A stretch of 64,000 nt of DNA from Pseudomonas botevensis (GCF_019145475.1 NZ_JAHTKI010000005.1:1-64000); one strand, 5' to 3'; positions 47,087-56,328 are shown, counted from the stretch's first letter. Made by a program: numbers and translations. Notes: a model not told the origin generated them from the letters alone.

Positions 47087-47905
47087 ATGGCCGAACCTCT
47101 TTCCCTGCCACCGGTGCCTGCACCGCCGAAGGGTGAGCGACTGAAAAATAAGGTCGTGCTGCTGACTGGCGCTGCCCAGGGTATTGGCGAGGCGATCGTC
47201 GCGGCTTTCGCTTCACAGCAGGCCAGACTGGTGATCAGCGATATCCAGGGTGACAAGGTCGAAAAGGTCGCCGCCCACTGGCGCGAGCAGGGCGCGGATG
47301 TGCAGGCGCTCAAGGCTGACGTGTCGTCCCAGCAGGATCTGCACGCCATGGCGCGACTGGCCGTTGAGCGCCATGGCCGCATCGATGTGCTGGTCAATTG
47401 CGCCGGGGTCAACGTGTTCCGCGATCCGCTGGAAATGACCGAAGAAGACTGGCGCCGCTGCTTCGCCATCGACCTCGACGGTGCGTGGTACGGCTGCAAG
47501 GCTGTGCTGCCGCAGATGATCGAACAAGGCATTGGCAGCATCATCAACATTGCCTCGACCCATTCCTCCAACATCATTCCCGGCTGCTTCCCGTACCCGG
47601 TGGCCAAGCACGGTCTGCTCGGGCTGACCCGTGCGCTGGGCATCGAATATGCGCCCAAGGGTATTCGGGTCAACGCGATCGCACCGGGCTATATCGAAAC
47701 CCAGCTCAACGTCGATTACTGGAACGGTTTCGCCGACCCCCATGCTGAACGTCAGCGTGCCCTGGATCTGCATCCGCCTCGGCGCATCGGCCAGCCGATT
47801 GAAGTGGCGATGACGGCGGTTTTCCTGGCCAGCGACGAAGCGCCGTTTATCAATGCCTCGTGCATCACCATCGATGGTGGCCGCTCGGTGCTGTACCACG
47901 ACTGA
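47087..47905 (+). CDS. Short-chain dehydrogenase, probable aldose 1-dehydrogenase
   Basis: A 272-residue classical SDR. Cofactor loop TGAAQGIG (about residues 27-34), NCAG motif, catalytic Ser (NIASTHSS) and Tyr-x-x-x-Lys (YPVAKHG). The position between a sugar lactonase and an AraFGH-type importer suggests oxidation of D-galactose or L-arabinose to the lactone. CAGGAG precedes the ATG. The gene lies just behind an intrinsic terminator. Confidence 0.9.
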   Translation: MAEPLSLPPVPAPPKGERLKNKVVLLTGAAQGIGEAIVAAFASQQARLVISDIQGDKVEKVAAHWREQGADVQALKADVSSQQDLHAMARLAVERHGRIDVLVNCAGVNVFRDPLEMTEEDWRRCFAIDLDGAWYGCKAVLPQMIEQGIGSIINIASTHSSNIIPGCFPYPVAKHGLLGLTRALGIEYAPKGIRVNAIAPGYIETQLNVDYWNGFADPHAERQRALDLHPPRRIGQPIEVAMTAVFLASDEAPFINASCITIDGGRSVLYHD

Positions 47906-47944
47906 TCGCATGGAATTCCAGGCGCCGTGGTCCGTCTGAAATTC

Positions 47945-47959
47945 AATCATCATACGATA
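47945..47959. promoter_or_regulatory. FadR/GntR-type operator, copy 2
   Basis: AATCATCATACGATA matches the reverse complement of 45119-45133 at 14 of 15 bases. It sits about 90 bp before the AraF-type start codon, in the promoter region of the importer operon. Confidence 0.6.
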
Positions 47960-48049
47960 TGACTATTTTGTGATAGATAACCGGAACACCCTCAGAACGC
48001 TTTAACGCTTTTCAAATAATGCTCAAGAAAAATAACAAGGAGTCTGTTT

Positions 48050-49054
48050 ATGAAACGTCGTTTCGCCATTCGTACCCTGTGCAGCGCCGCGCTGGCGGTT
48101 ACTGCATTCAGCCTGAGCGGTTCGCTGCTGGCCGCCGATCCGGTGAAGATCGGTTTCCTGGTCAAGCAGGCGGAAGAGCCGTGGTTCCAGACGGAATGGG
48201 CCTTTGCTGAAAAAGCGGCCAAGGACAAAGGCTTCGAACTGATCAAGATTGCCGTTCCGGATGGCGAGAAAACCCTCTCGGCCATCGACAGCCTGGCGGC
48301 CAACGGCGCCAAGGGCTTCGTGATCTGCCCGCCGGACGTCTCCCTCGGCCCGGCGATCATGGCCAAGGCCAAGCTCAATGACCTCAAAGTGATTGCTGTG
48401 GACGACCGTTTTGTCGATGCCAGCGGCAAGTTCATGGAAGACGTGCCGTACCTCGGCATGGCCGCGTTCGAGGTCGGTCAGAAGCAGGGCGCCGCCATGG
48501 CCGCCGAAGCGAAAAAGCGTAACTGGGACTGGAAAGACACCTACGCGGTGGTCAACACCTATAACGAACTCGATACCGGCAAGAAGCGCACCGACGGCTC
48601 GGTCAAGGCGCTGGAAGACGCTGGCATGCCAAAGGAACACATCCTGTTCTCGGCACTGAAAACCCTCGATGTGCCGGGCAGCATGGACGCCACCAACTCG
48701 GCACTGGTGAAACTGCCGGGCGCGGCGAAAAACCTGATTATCGGTGGCATGAACGACAACACCGTGCTCGGTGGTGTGCGCGCCACGGAAGCCGCCGGGT
48801 TCGCGGCGGCCAACGTGATCGGCATCGGTATCAACGGCACCGACGCCATCGGCGAACTGAAGAAGCCCAACAGCGGTTTCTACGGGTCGATGCTGCCGAG
48901 CCCGCACATCGAGGGCTATAACACCGCGAGCATGATGTACGAGTGGATCACCACCGGCAAAGAGCCGCCGAAGTACACCGCCATGGATGACGTCACGCTG
49001 ATCACCCGCGACAACTTCAAGCAGGAACTGGAAAAGATCGGCCTGTGGAACTGA
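48050..49054 (+). CDS. araF: AraF-type L-arabinose/D-galactose-binding protein
   Basis: A 334-residue periplasmic protein. Signal peptide to about residue 28 (SGSLLAADP), then the two-lobed sugar-binding fold. GFLVKQAEEPWFQTEWAFA and IKIAVPDGEKTLSAIDSLAA closely match E. coli AraF, as do GMNDNTVLGGVRATE and LLITRDNFKQELEKIGL-type stretches. AraF binds L-arabinose and also D-galactose or D-fucose. First gene of the importer operon; AAGGAG precedes the ATG. Confidence 0.93.
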   Translation: MKRRFAIRTLCSAALAVTAFSLSGSLLAADPVKIGFLVKQAEEPWFQTEWAFAEKAAKDKGFELIKIAVPDGEKTLSAIDSLAANGAKGFVICPPDVSLGPAIMAKAKLNDLKVIAVDDRFVDASGKFMEDVPYLGMAAFEVGQKQGAAMAAEAKKRNWDWKDTYAVVNTYNELDTGKKRTDGSVKALEDAGMPKEHILFSALKTLDVPGSMDATNSALVKLPGAAKNLIIGGMNDNTVLGGVRATEAAGFAAANVIGIGINGTDAIGELKKPNSGFYGSMLPSPHIEGYNTASMMYEWITTGKEPPKYTAMDDVTLITRDNFKQELEKIGLWN

Positions 49055-49110
49055 TGGCTGCGACGGCCCGGGCAACCGGGCCGTTGGATCAGAGTGAAGA
49101 GGTGGCTTAA

Positions 49111-50646
49111 ATGCACGCGCAAGTACAGACACACGAATACGGCCTTCTGCGTTTCAACGGGATCGGCAAGACCTTTCCCGGCGTGAAAGCGCTGGATGGC
49201 ATCAGCTTCGTCGCCCATCCGGGGCAGGTTCACGCCTTGATGGGCGAGAACGGCGCCGGCAAATCGACCCTGCTGAAAATCCTCGGCGGCGCCTACATCC
49301 CCAGCAGCGGCGAATTGCAGATCGGCGAGCGGACGATGGCGTTCAAGTCCACCGCCGACAGTATCGCCAGCGGCGTCGCGGTGATTCACCAGGAGCTGCA
49401 TCTGGTGCCGGAAATGACCGTGGCCGAGAACCTGTTTCTCGGTCATCTGCCGGCCAGTTTCGGCCTGATCAATCGCGGCACGCTGCGTCAGCAGGCGCTG
49501 GCGTGCCTCAAGGGATTGGCGGATGAGATCGACCCGCAGACCAAGGTCGGACGCCTGTCTCTCGGTCAGCGGCAACTGGTGGAAATCGCCAAGGCGTTGT
49601 CCCGTGGCGCCCATGTGATTGCCTTTGACGAACCGACCAGCAGCCTGTCGGCGCGGGAGATCGATCGTTTGATGGCGATCATCGGCCGCCTGCGCGACGA
49701 GGGCAAAGTCGTGCTGTACGTGTCCCACCGCATGGAAGAAGTGTTCCGCATCTGCGACGCCGTGACCGTGTTCAAGGACGGTCGCTACGTGCGCACTTTC
49801 GACGACATGAGCCAGTTGACCCACGATCAACTGGTGACCTGCATGGTCGGCCGCGACATCCAGGACATCTACGATTACCGCAGCCGTCCGCGCGGCGCGG
49901 TGGCGCTCAAGGTCGATGGCCTGCTCGGGCCGGGACTGCGCGAGCCGATCAGTTTCGAGGCGCACAAGGGCGAGATTCTGGGCTTGTTCGGGCTGGTCGG
50001 GGCAGGGCGCACCGAGCTGTTCCGCCTGCTCAGCGGTCTGGAACGCAACAGCGCCGGACGCCTGGAGCTGCGTGGTCATGAGCTGAAGCTGCGCTCGCCG
50101 CGCGACGCGATTGCCGCAGGGATTCTGCTGTGCCCGGAGGATCGCAAGAAGGAGGGCATCATTCCTCTGGCCAGTGTCGCCGAGAACATCAACATCAGCG
50201 CCCGCAGCGCGCATTCCGGGCTCGGTTGCCTGCTGCGCGGGATCTGGGAAAAGGGCAACGCCGAGAAACAGATCAAGGCCCTGAAAGTGAAAACGCCCCA
50301 CGCCGGGCAACAGATCAAGTTCCTTTCCGGCGGTAATCAGCAGAAGGCCATTCTCGGGCGCTGGCTGTCGATGCCGATGAAGGTCTTGCTGCTCGACGAG
50401 CCGACCCGAGGCATCGACATCGGCGCCAAGGCCGAGATCTACCAGATCATCCACAACCTGGCCGCCGAGGGTATTTCGGTGATCGTGGTGTCCAGCGACC
50501 TGATGGAAGTCATGGGCATTTCCGACCGCATTCTGGTGCTGTGCGAAGGTGCCCTGCGCGGCGAAGTCAGCCGTGACCAGGCCAATGAATCCAACCTGCT
50601 GCAACTGGCTTTGCCGCGCCAACGCGCCAGCGGCGTGGCGAACTGA
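49111..50646 (+). CDS. araG: AraG-type sugar ABC transporter ATPase
   Basis: A 511-residue protein with two ABC domains. First: Walker A GENGAGKSTL (about residues 48-57), signature LSLGQRQLVEIAKAL, Walker B HVIAFDEPTSS. Second: degenerate Walker A GLVGAGRTEL, signature LSGGNQQKAILGRWL, Walker B LLLDEPTRGID. A catalytically active first site and weak second site are usual in this group. Confidence 0.95.
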   Translation: MHAQVQTHEYGLLRFNGIGKTFPGVKALDGISFVAHPGQVHALMGENGAGKSTLLKILGGAYIPSSGELQIGERTMAFKSTADSIASGVAVIHQELHLVPEMTVAENLFLGHLPASFGLINRGTLRQQALACLKGLADEIDPQTKVGRLSLGQRQLVEIAKALSRGAHVIAFDEPTSSLSAREIDRLMAIIGRLRDEGKVVLYVSHRMEEVFRICDAVTVFKDGRYVRTFDDMSQLTHDQLVTCMVGRDIQDIYDYRSRPRGAVALKVDGLLGPGLREPISFEAHKGEILGLFGLVGAGRTELFRLLSGLERNSAGRLELRGHELKLRSPRDAIAAGILLCPEDRKKEGIIPLASVAENINISARSAHSGLGCLLRGIWEKGNAEKQIKALKVKTPHAGQQIKFLSGGNQQKAILGRWLSMPMKVLLLDEPTRGIDIGAKAEIYQIIHNLAAEGISVIVVSSDLMEVMGISDRILVLCEGALRGEVSRDQANESNLLQLALPRQRASGVAN

Positions 50647-50655
50647 GAGGTGACT

Positions 50656-51627
50656 ATGATGACAACCCAAAACGAAACCCTGCCGACCGAGCGCAAACCC
50701 CTGGACTTGCGGCGCTTCCTCGATGACTGGGTGATGCTGCTGGCGGCGGTGGGCATTTTTGTCGCCTGCACCTTGCTGATCGACAACTTCCTTTCGCCAC
50801 TGAACATGCGCGGCCTGGGCCTGGCGATTTCCACCACCGGGATCGCGGCTTGCACCATGTTGTATTGCCTGGCGTCGGGGCACTTCGACCTGTCGGTGGG
50901 GTCGGTGATCGCCTGTGCCGGCGTGGTCGCGGCGGTGGTGATGCGTGACACCAACAGCGTGTTTCTTGGCGTCAGTGCGGCACTGGTGATGGGGCTGATC
51001 GTTGGCCTGATCAACGGCATCGTGATTGCCAAGCTACGGGTCAATGCGTTGATTACTACGTTGGCGACCATGCAGATCGTCCGCGGCCTGGCCTACATTT
51101 TTGCCAACGGCAAAGCGGTGGGCGTGTCGCAGGAATCATTTTTCGTGTTCGGCAATGGCCAGTTGTTCGGCGTGCCGGTGCCGATCCTGATCACCATTGT
51201 CTGCTTTCTGTTTTTCGGCTGGCTGCTGAACTACACCACCTATGGGCGCAACACCATGGCCATTGGTGGCAACCAGGAAGCGGCGCTGCTGGCAGGTGTC
51301 AACGTCGATCGGACCAAGATCATCATCTTCGCCGTGCATGGCGTGATCGGTGCGCTGGCCGGGGTGATTCTGGCGTCGCGCATGACCTCGGGGCAGCCGA
51401 TGATCGGTCAGGGTTTCGAGCTGACGGTGATTTCCGCTTGCGTGCTGGGCGGGGTGTCGCTGAGTGGCGGGATCGGGATGATCCGGCATGTGATTGCCGG
51501 GGTGTTGATTCTGGCGATCATCGAGAATGCGATGAACCTGAAGAATATCGACACGTTTTATCAGTATGTGATTCGGGGTTCGATTTTGTTGCTGGCTGTG
51601 GTGATCGACCGTTTGAAACAACGCTGA
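50656..51627 (+). CDS. araH: AraH-type sugar ABC transporter permease
   Basis: A 323-residue inner-membrane permease with about ten helices; GHFDLSVGSVIACAGVVAAV and NGIVIAKLRVNALITTLATM are the family signatures. It starts at one of two adjacent ATG codons (50656 or 50659) after GAGAGG. Ends the araFGH set. Confidence 0.94.
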   Translation: MMTTQNETLPTERKPLDLRRFLDDWVMLLAAVGIFVACTLLIDNFLSPLNMRGLGLAISTTGIAACTMLYCLASGHFDLSVGSVIACAGVVAAVVMRDTNSVFLGVSAALVMGLIVGLINGIVIAKLRVNALITTLATMQIVRGLAYIFANGKAVGVSQESFFVFGNGQLFGVPVPILITIVCFLFFGWLLNYTTYGRNTMAIGGNQEAALLAGVNVDRTKIIIFAVHGVIGALAGVILASRMTSGQPMIGQGFELTVISACVLGGVSLSGGIGMIRHVIAGVLILAIIENAMNLKNIDTFYQYVIRGSILLLAVVIDRLKQR

Positions 51628-51630
51628 GAT

Positions 51631-51824
51631 CAAAAGCCCCCTCACCCTGGCCTTCTCCCGGAGGGAGAGGGGACTGACCGAAGTGTCACACGCTCTACAT
51701 CGACCTGAAAAATCCGCTCGATTATGGATTCGGCAAAGCCCTTTCAGGTCGACGTACCTCCCTAATATCCCCCATTCAGTGCCCTCTTCCTTCGGGAGAG
51801 GGCCAGGGTGAGGGAAAGCTTTTG
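51631..51824. mobile_element. 194-bp nested inverted-repeat element (MITE-like)
   Basis: Imperfect arms of 47-49 bp face each other (left 51631-51677, right 51776-51824; both ends read CAAAAGC outward to inward). The core contains a second, perfect 11-bp inverted repeat, TCGACCTGAAA / TTTCAGGTCGA (51700-51710, 51742-51752). Half of the arm sequence recurs near 300-358. There is no coding frame. It may also act as transcription stop for araH. Confidence 0.75.
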
Positions 51825-51898
51825 ACCCCGGCGCCTTCCGTCACCTCACGCAAAATTTCCCTTGCCCGTCTCAGCCCGTTTCGGTTATCAATTTGTAC

Positions 51899-52612
51899 AT
51901 GATTAGACAGGTACGATTTGACAAGAAACAAAGGGTGGTCGACGAACTCGTCCGGCGCATCGAAAGCGGCCTCATGGAGGACGGCTTTCTGTTGCCCGGC
52001 GAGCATCAGTTGGCTCAGGAATTCAACGTCAGCCGTGGCACGTTGCGCGAAGCGCTGGCCGAACTGAAGCGGCGCAATTACATCGCCACGCAAAGCGGCG
52101 TCGGCTCGATCGTCACCTTCGACGGGGTGGTGCTCGACCAGCGCAGTGGCTGGGCGCAGGCCCTGGCCGATACCGGGGCGCTGATCAATACCGAAGTGTT
52201 GCGTCTGGAAGCGGTGACTCGAACGGATCTGCAAGCCGTGTTCGGCACTGATCAATTCATCATCCTCGAACGTCGTCGCCGTTCCAACGACGGCACGCTG
52301 GTGTCCCTTGAACGTTCATTGATGCCCGCCAATGGCGGCCTGGAAAGCCTGCCGCGAGTGGGTCTGATCGACAATTCCCTGACCATCACCCTGGCCGCCT
52401 ACGGTTACGTCGGCGAGCGCGGCGATCAATGGATCGGTGCGGAACCGCTGAACGCCGTGGACGCCGAACTGCTTGGTCGCCCTGAAGGCACGGTGTTTCT
52501 CAAGGCACTGCGGACCACCTACGACCGGCAGAACCGTTTCATGGAGCAGGTCGAAAGCCTGCTCGACCCGGTGCATTTCCGTCTGCACCTGCAATTTGGA
52601 GAATCGAAATGA
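51899..52612 (+). CDS. GntR-family regulator with UTRA domain
   Basis: A 237-residue HutC-type regulator: winged helix (LAQEFNVSRGTLREALAELKR) then a UTRA ligand domain with ERRRRSNDGTLVSLERSLM. It heads a four-gene set whose content parallels E. coli yegTUVW, where YegW is also GntR/UTRA. TTGTAC-N12-GTACGA overlaps its start codon and could be an autoregulatory site. Its stop overlaps the next ATG (ATGA). The inducer is unknown. Confidence 0.9.
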   Translation: MIRQVRFDKKQRVVDELVRRIESGLMEDGFLLPGEHQLAQEFNVSRGTLREALAELKRRNYIATQSGVGSIVTFDGVVLDQRSGWAQALADTGALINTEVLRLEAVTRTDLQAVFGTDQFIILERRRRSNDGTLVSLERSLMPANGGLESLPRVGLIDNSLTITLAAYGYVGERGDQWIGAEPLNAVDAELLGRPEGTVFLKALRTTYDRQNRFMEQVESLLDPVHFRLHLQFGESK

Positions 52613-53607
52613 CCGCGCTCGACCGTGCCCTGGGCGCGTTTTATGGCCTGGCCCTCGGCGATGCGCTGGGCATGCCGACGCAATCGCTGAACCGCGAAAC
52701 CATCAAGGTGCGCTTCGGCAAGATCGCCGATCTGCAAGACGCCGGTCCGCTGCAACCGATCGCGGCGAATATGCCCAAAGGCTCGATCACCGATGACACC
52801 GAACAGGCGATTCTGGTCGGCGAGTTGCTGGTCGAGGGCAAGGGCCGGATCGAACCGGCGGTGCTCGCGCAGCGGCTGATCGAATGGGAAGCCGAGATGC
52901 AGGCCAAGGGTTCGCAGGATCTGCTCGGGCCATCGACCAAACGTGCGATCGAGATGATCCTTGCCGGTCACTCGCCGGAAGAGGCCGGGCGCTACGGCAC
53001 CACCAATGGCGCGGCGATGCGCATCACGCCGGTGGGGATCGCGGCGGATGTCGCCGATCCGGAGCGTTTTATTGCGGCGGTAGTGCAGGCCTGTCAGGTC
53101 ACCCACAACACCACGCTGGGGATTTCCAGCGCAGCGGCGGTGGCGGCGGTGGTGTCGGCGGGCATCAATGGCATGGACCTGGGCGAGGCGCTGAACCTCG
53201 GCCAGCAGATCGCCCAGCAAGCCGAAGAGCATGGGCACTGGGTCGCCGGTGGCCGCATCGGCTCGCGCATCAGTTGGGCGCGCAGCATCAGCGTCGACAG
53301 CGACAAGGCGTTGCTCGCTGATCTGCTGTACGACGTGATCGGCACTTCGGTGGCGTCCCAGGAGTCGGTCGTCGTTTCCTTCGCTCTCGCGCAGCAAGTG
53401 GCGGTAGGGGAAATGTCGGCGTTCGATGCGTTGTGCATGGCCGCCAGCCTCGGCGGCGACACCGACACCATCGCGGCGATTCTCGGCGCCATGCTCGGGG
53501 CCTGCCTGGGTCTGGAGAGCTGGCCGGCGCCGATGATCGAGACGGTCAAGTCAGTCAATGATCTTGAGCTTGAACCACTGGTAGCAGGGCTGTTGGCCCT
53601 GCGCTGA
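52609..53607 (+). CDS. ADP-ribosylglycohydrolase-family protein, YegU-like
   Basis: A 332-residue all-helical hydrolase of the DraG/ARH fold. The binuclear Mg ligands are present: ALGDALGMP, SITDDTEQAI and GGDTDTIAAILGAM. Despite the family name, members in sugar/nucleoside operons likely cut N- or O-glycosidic bonds of small molecules. Coupled to the GntR gene by overlap and followed by a permease and a PfkB kinase, it probably splits a nucleoside-like compound whose sugar the kinase phosphorylates. Confidence 0.9.
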   Translation: MTALDRALGAFYGLALGDALGMPTQSLNRETIKVRFGKIADLQDAGPLQPIAANMPKGSITDDTEQAILVGELLVEGKGRIEPAVLAQRLIEWEAEMQAKGSQDLLGPSTKRAIEMILAGHSPEEAGRYGTTNGAAMRITPVGIAADVADPERFIAAVVQACQVTHNTTLGISSAAAVAAVVSAGINGMDLGEALNLGQQIAQQAEEHGHWVAGGRIGSRISWARSISVDSDKALLADLLYDVIGTSVASQESVVVSFALAQQVAVGEMSAFDALCMAASLGGDTDTIAAILGAMLGACLGLESWPAPMIETVKSVNDLELEPLVAGLLALR

Positions 53608-53611
53608 AGGG

Positions 53612-53712
53612 GCCGACGCCTTCGCGGGCAAGCCTGCTTTCACACAAGCATTCCGCAGGATTGAGGGCGTGACAGCTCCGGTGTGGGAGCGGGGCTGCTC
53701 ACGAAGGGCGCG
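53612..53712. repeat. REP pair
   Basis: CGCCTTCGCGGGCAAGCCTG and, about 65 bp on, the inverted copy GTGGGAGCGGGGCTGCTCAC with GAAGGGCG. It occupies most of the 223-bp gap between the glycohydrolase and permease genes. Confidence 0.8.
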
Positions 53713-53830
53713 CCGCCGATCTGCTTTTTAACTCGCAATGGATCGCACAGACAGGCCCAGGACGGCCGGGATGTCTTGTCGTTTTGCGTCATTGCCACAA
53801 CCACAATAAAGGCAAACAGGAGCATTTCTC

Positions 53831-55297
53831 ATGAGTTCATCGAACGCCGGGCAAAGCGCCGGGCAACTGGAAACCCGGGGCATCGAGCCGGTGCCGGAAG
53901 GCGAGTGCAACGGTCATCCGCTGCAACTGTTCTGGGTCTGGTTCGCTGCCAACATTTCCATCCTTGGCCTGCCGCTGGGCGCCACCCTGGTCGCGTTTCG
54001 CGGCCTGGCGATCTGGCAGGCAATCATCGTCGCCATCCTTGGCGCCGCCGGTTCATTCGCGGTGGTGGGGATCATCTCGATTGCCGGTCGCCGTGGTCGT
54101 GCGCCGAGCCTGACCCTGTCGCGAGCGATCTTCGGTGTGCGCGGCAATATCGGTCCGACCCTGGTGTCGCTGATGTCGCGCCTGGGTTGGGAAACCGTCA
54201 ACACCACCACCGCAGCCTTCGTGCTGTTGTCGCTGTGCTCGATCCTGTTCGGCTCGCCGGTCGAGGCGAAGAGTGCGCCGGTGCTGACCCTGGTGTTCAT
54301 CGCGATTTTCGTGCTGCTGACCCTGTCGGTCTCCGGCCTTGGCCACGCCACCTTGCTGGTCATCCAGAAGTGGGCGACCTACGTGTTCGGCGCGCTGAAC
54401 ATTCTGGTCGGTGGCTTCCTTTGCGCGACCATCGACTGGAGCGCGGTGTTCAACGCCACGCCAGCGCCAATGAGCGCGATGATTATCGGTATCGGCACCA
54501 TGGCCGCCGGCACCGGGATCGGCTGGGCCAACGCGGGCGCCGACATGTCGCGCTACCAGCATCGCAGCGTCAAGGCTGTGCGGCTGGTCGCCTCAGCGGC
54601 GTTCGGTGCGGGGATTCCGCTGGTGTTGCTGATCACCCTCGGCGGCTTGCTGTCGGTGGGCAACAACGACCTCGCTTCAGCCACCGACCCGATCGTGGCG
54701 ATCCGCGACATGCTGCCGACCTGGATGGCTGTGCCGTACCTGATCACCGCGTTCGGCGGGCTGCTGCTGTCGAACAACCTGTCGGTGTACTCCGCCGGCC
54801 TGACCACGCTGACCCTCGGTCTGAAGGTCAAGCGCGTGTATGCGGTGGTGGTCGACATCGTGGCGATCTTCGCCGGTTCGATCTACTTCATGCTGATCGC
54901 CGACAGTTTCTATGGCCCGTTCATCACATTCATTTCCCTGCTGGCGGTGCCGATCACCGCGTGGGTCGGGATCTTCGTCGTCGATCTGATTCATCGCCAC
55001 TACTACAGCCCGAAAGACCTGCTCGACGTCAGCCCGAGCAGCGCCTATTGGTACAACGGCGGTATCGAGTGGCGTGCATTTGGCGCCTGGGCGATCGCCA
55101 TCGTGCTGGGCTTCAGTTTCACCACCATCGGCACCACCGCTGAAAACGTCTGGTTCAAGGGCTTTCTGTCCGACTCGTGGCTGGGCCATAACGGCCTCGG
55201 CTGGATCGTGACGTTCGTGGTCGCCGGCGGGATTTACTGGGTACTCGGCGGGGCAAAAGATCGCCGCGCCGCGCAGGTCGAGAATGCTCATGCCTAA
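53831..55297 (+). CDS. NCS1-family nucleobase/nucleoside permease
   Basis: A 488-residue inner-membrane transporter with twelve predicted helices, of the cytosine/purine (NCS1) family: the N-terminal FWVWFAANISILGLPLGA and SLTLSRAIFGVRGNIGPTL stretches are typical. It takes the place of the nucleoside transporter YegT in the comparable E. coli set. The PfkB gene starts inside its 3' end. Confidence 0.92.
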   Translation: MSSSNAGQSAGQLETRGIEPVPEGECNGHPLQLFWVWFAANISILGLPLGATLVAFRGLAIWQAIIVAILGAAGSFAVVGIISIAGRRGRAPSLTLSRAIFGVRGNIGPTLVSLMSRLGWETVNTTTAAFVLLSLCSILFGSPVEAKSAPVLTLVFIAIFVLLTLSVSGLGHATLLVIQKWATYVFGALNILVGGFLCATIDWSAVFNATPAPMSAMIIGIGTMAAGTGIGWANAGADMSRYQHRSVKAVRLVASAAFGAGIPLVLLITLGGLLSVGNNDLASATDPIVAIRDMLPTWMAVPYLITAFGGLLLSNNLSVYSAGLTTLTLGLKVKRVYAVVVDIVAIFAGSIYFMLIADSFYGPFITFISLLAVPITAWVGIFVVDLIHRHYYSPKDLLDVSPSSAYWYNGGIEWRAFGAWAIAIVLGFSFTTIGTTAENVWFKGFLSDSWLGHNGLGWIVTFVVAGGIYWVLGGAKDRRAAQVENAHA

Positions 55298-56219
55298 GAT
55301 GTTGCACACCGGCCAGGTCATCATCGACCTGGTCATGGCCGTGGATGAACTGCCGCAGATCGGCGGCGACGTACTGGCGCAATCCGCCGCTTTCGAGGCC
55401 GGCGGAGGTTTCAATGTGATGGCCGCCGCCGCGCGTAACGGCCTGCCGGTGGTTTACCTGGGGCGCCACGGCACGGGCCGTTTCGGTGATCTGGCGCGTC
55501 AGGCGATGCACGCCGAAGGCATTCACATCGGCATCGCCGAACCTGCGCAGCGCGACACCGGCCTGTGCGTGGCGCTGACCGATGCGTCGGCCGAGCGCAG
55601 CTTCATTTCCTACATCGGCGCCGAAGGTGAGGTGAGCGTTGACGATCTGAACAGCGTGCCGGCCGAGGACGGTGATTACGCCTACGTCAGCGGCTACAGC
55701 CTGCTGCATGCGGGCAAGGGCCAGGCGCTGGTGGACTGGACGCTGGCGCTGCCAGCCTCGGTCAACGTGGTGTTCGATCCGGGACCCTTGGTGGATTCGC
55801 CGGATACGCCATTGATGCAGGCGCTGTTGCCGCGCATCGATGTGTGGACCAGCAATGGCGTTGAGGCGTTGCGGTTTACCGGGGCGGCGGACATTGCCCA
55901 GGCTCTGGATCGCCTGGTGGAATATCTGCCGGGTGATGTGCTGATGGTGGTGCGTGATGGATCGCAGGGTTGCTGGATTCAGCAGCGCGGCGAGCGTCGG
56001 CATGTGCCGGGGTTTACCGTGCAGGCGGTGGACAGCAACGGCGCGGGCGATGCCCATGCCGGAGTGTTTGTCGCTGGATTGGCGCAGGGATTGCCTGCCT
56101 TTGAAGCGGCACGGCGGGCGAATGCGGCGGCGGCTCTGGCGGTGACTCGCTGGGGACCGGCGACTGCGCCGGGGACGGCTGAGGTGGATGCGCTGATCCA
56201 CAACACCTTCAGCGCCTGA
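55284..56219 (+). CDS. PfkB-family sugar kinase, YegV-like
   Basis: A 311-residue ribokinase-fold kinase. GGGFNVMAAAARNGLPVVYLG is PfkB signature 1; DSNGAGDAHAGVF holds the anion hole and catalytic Asp of signature 2. Starts are ATG 55284 or ATG 55290, the latter with better spacing from GAG; both overlap the permease gene, so it is coupled. It likely phosphorylates the sugar set free by the glycohydrolase. Substrate is not known. Confidence 0.92.
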   Translation: MLMPKMLHTGQVIIDLVMAVDELPQIGGDVLAQSAAFEAGGGFNVMAAAARNGLPVVYLGRHGTGRFGDLARQAMHAEGIHIGIAEPAQRDTGLCVALTDASAERSFISYIGAEGEVSVDDLNSVPAEDGDYAYVSGYSLLHAGKGQALVDWTLALPASVNVVFDPGPLVDSPDTPLMQALLPRIDVWTSNGVEALRFTGAADIAQALDRLVEYLPGDVLMVVRDGSQGCWIQQRGERRHVPGFTVQAVDSNGAGDAHAGVFVAGLAQGLPAFEAARRANAAAALAVTRWGPATAPGTAEVDALIHNTFSA

Positions 56220-56223
56220 CACG

Positions 56224-56303
56224 ATGCCTTCGCGGGCAAGCCCGCTCCCACATTGGGATTCGGTGCTTTTCTGTGGGAGCGGGCTTGCCCGCGAATTGGC
56301 CTT
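56224..56303. repeat. REP inverted pair
   Basis: GCCTTCGCGGGCAAGCCCGC-TCCCAC and the exact inverse GTGGGAGC-GGGCTTGCCCGCGAA flank a 20-bp spacer. This is the best-preserved REP doublet of the window. Confidence 0.93.
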
Positions 56304-56328
56304 TGGCGTCACTGCAAAAAAAACGCCC

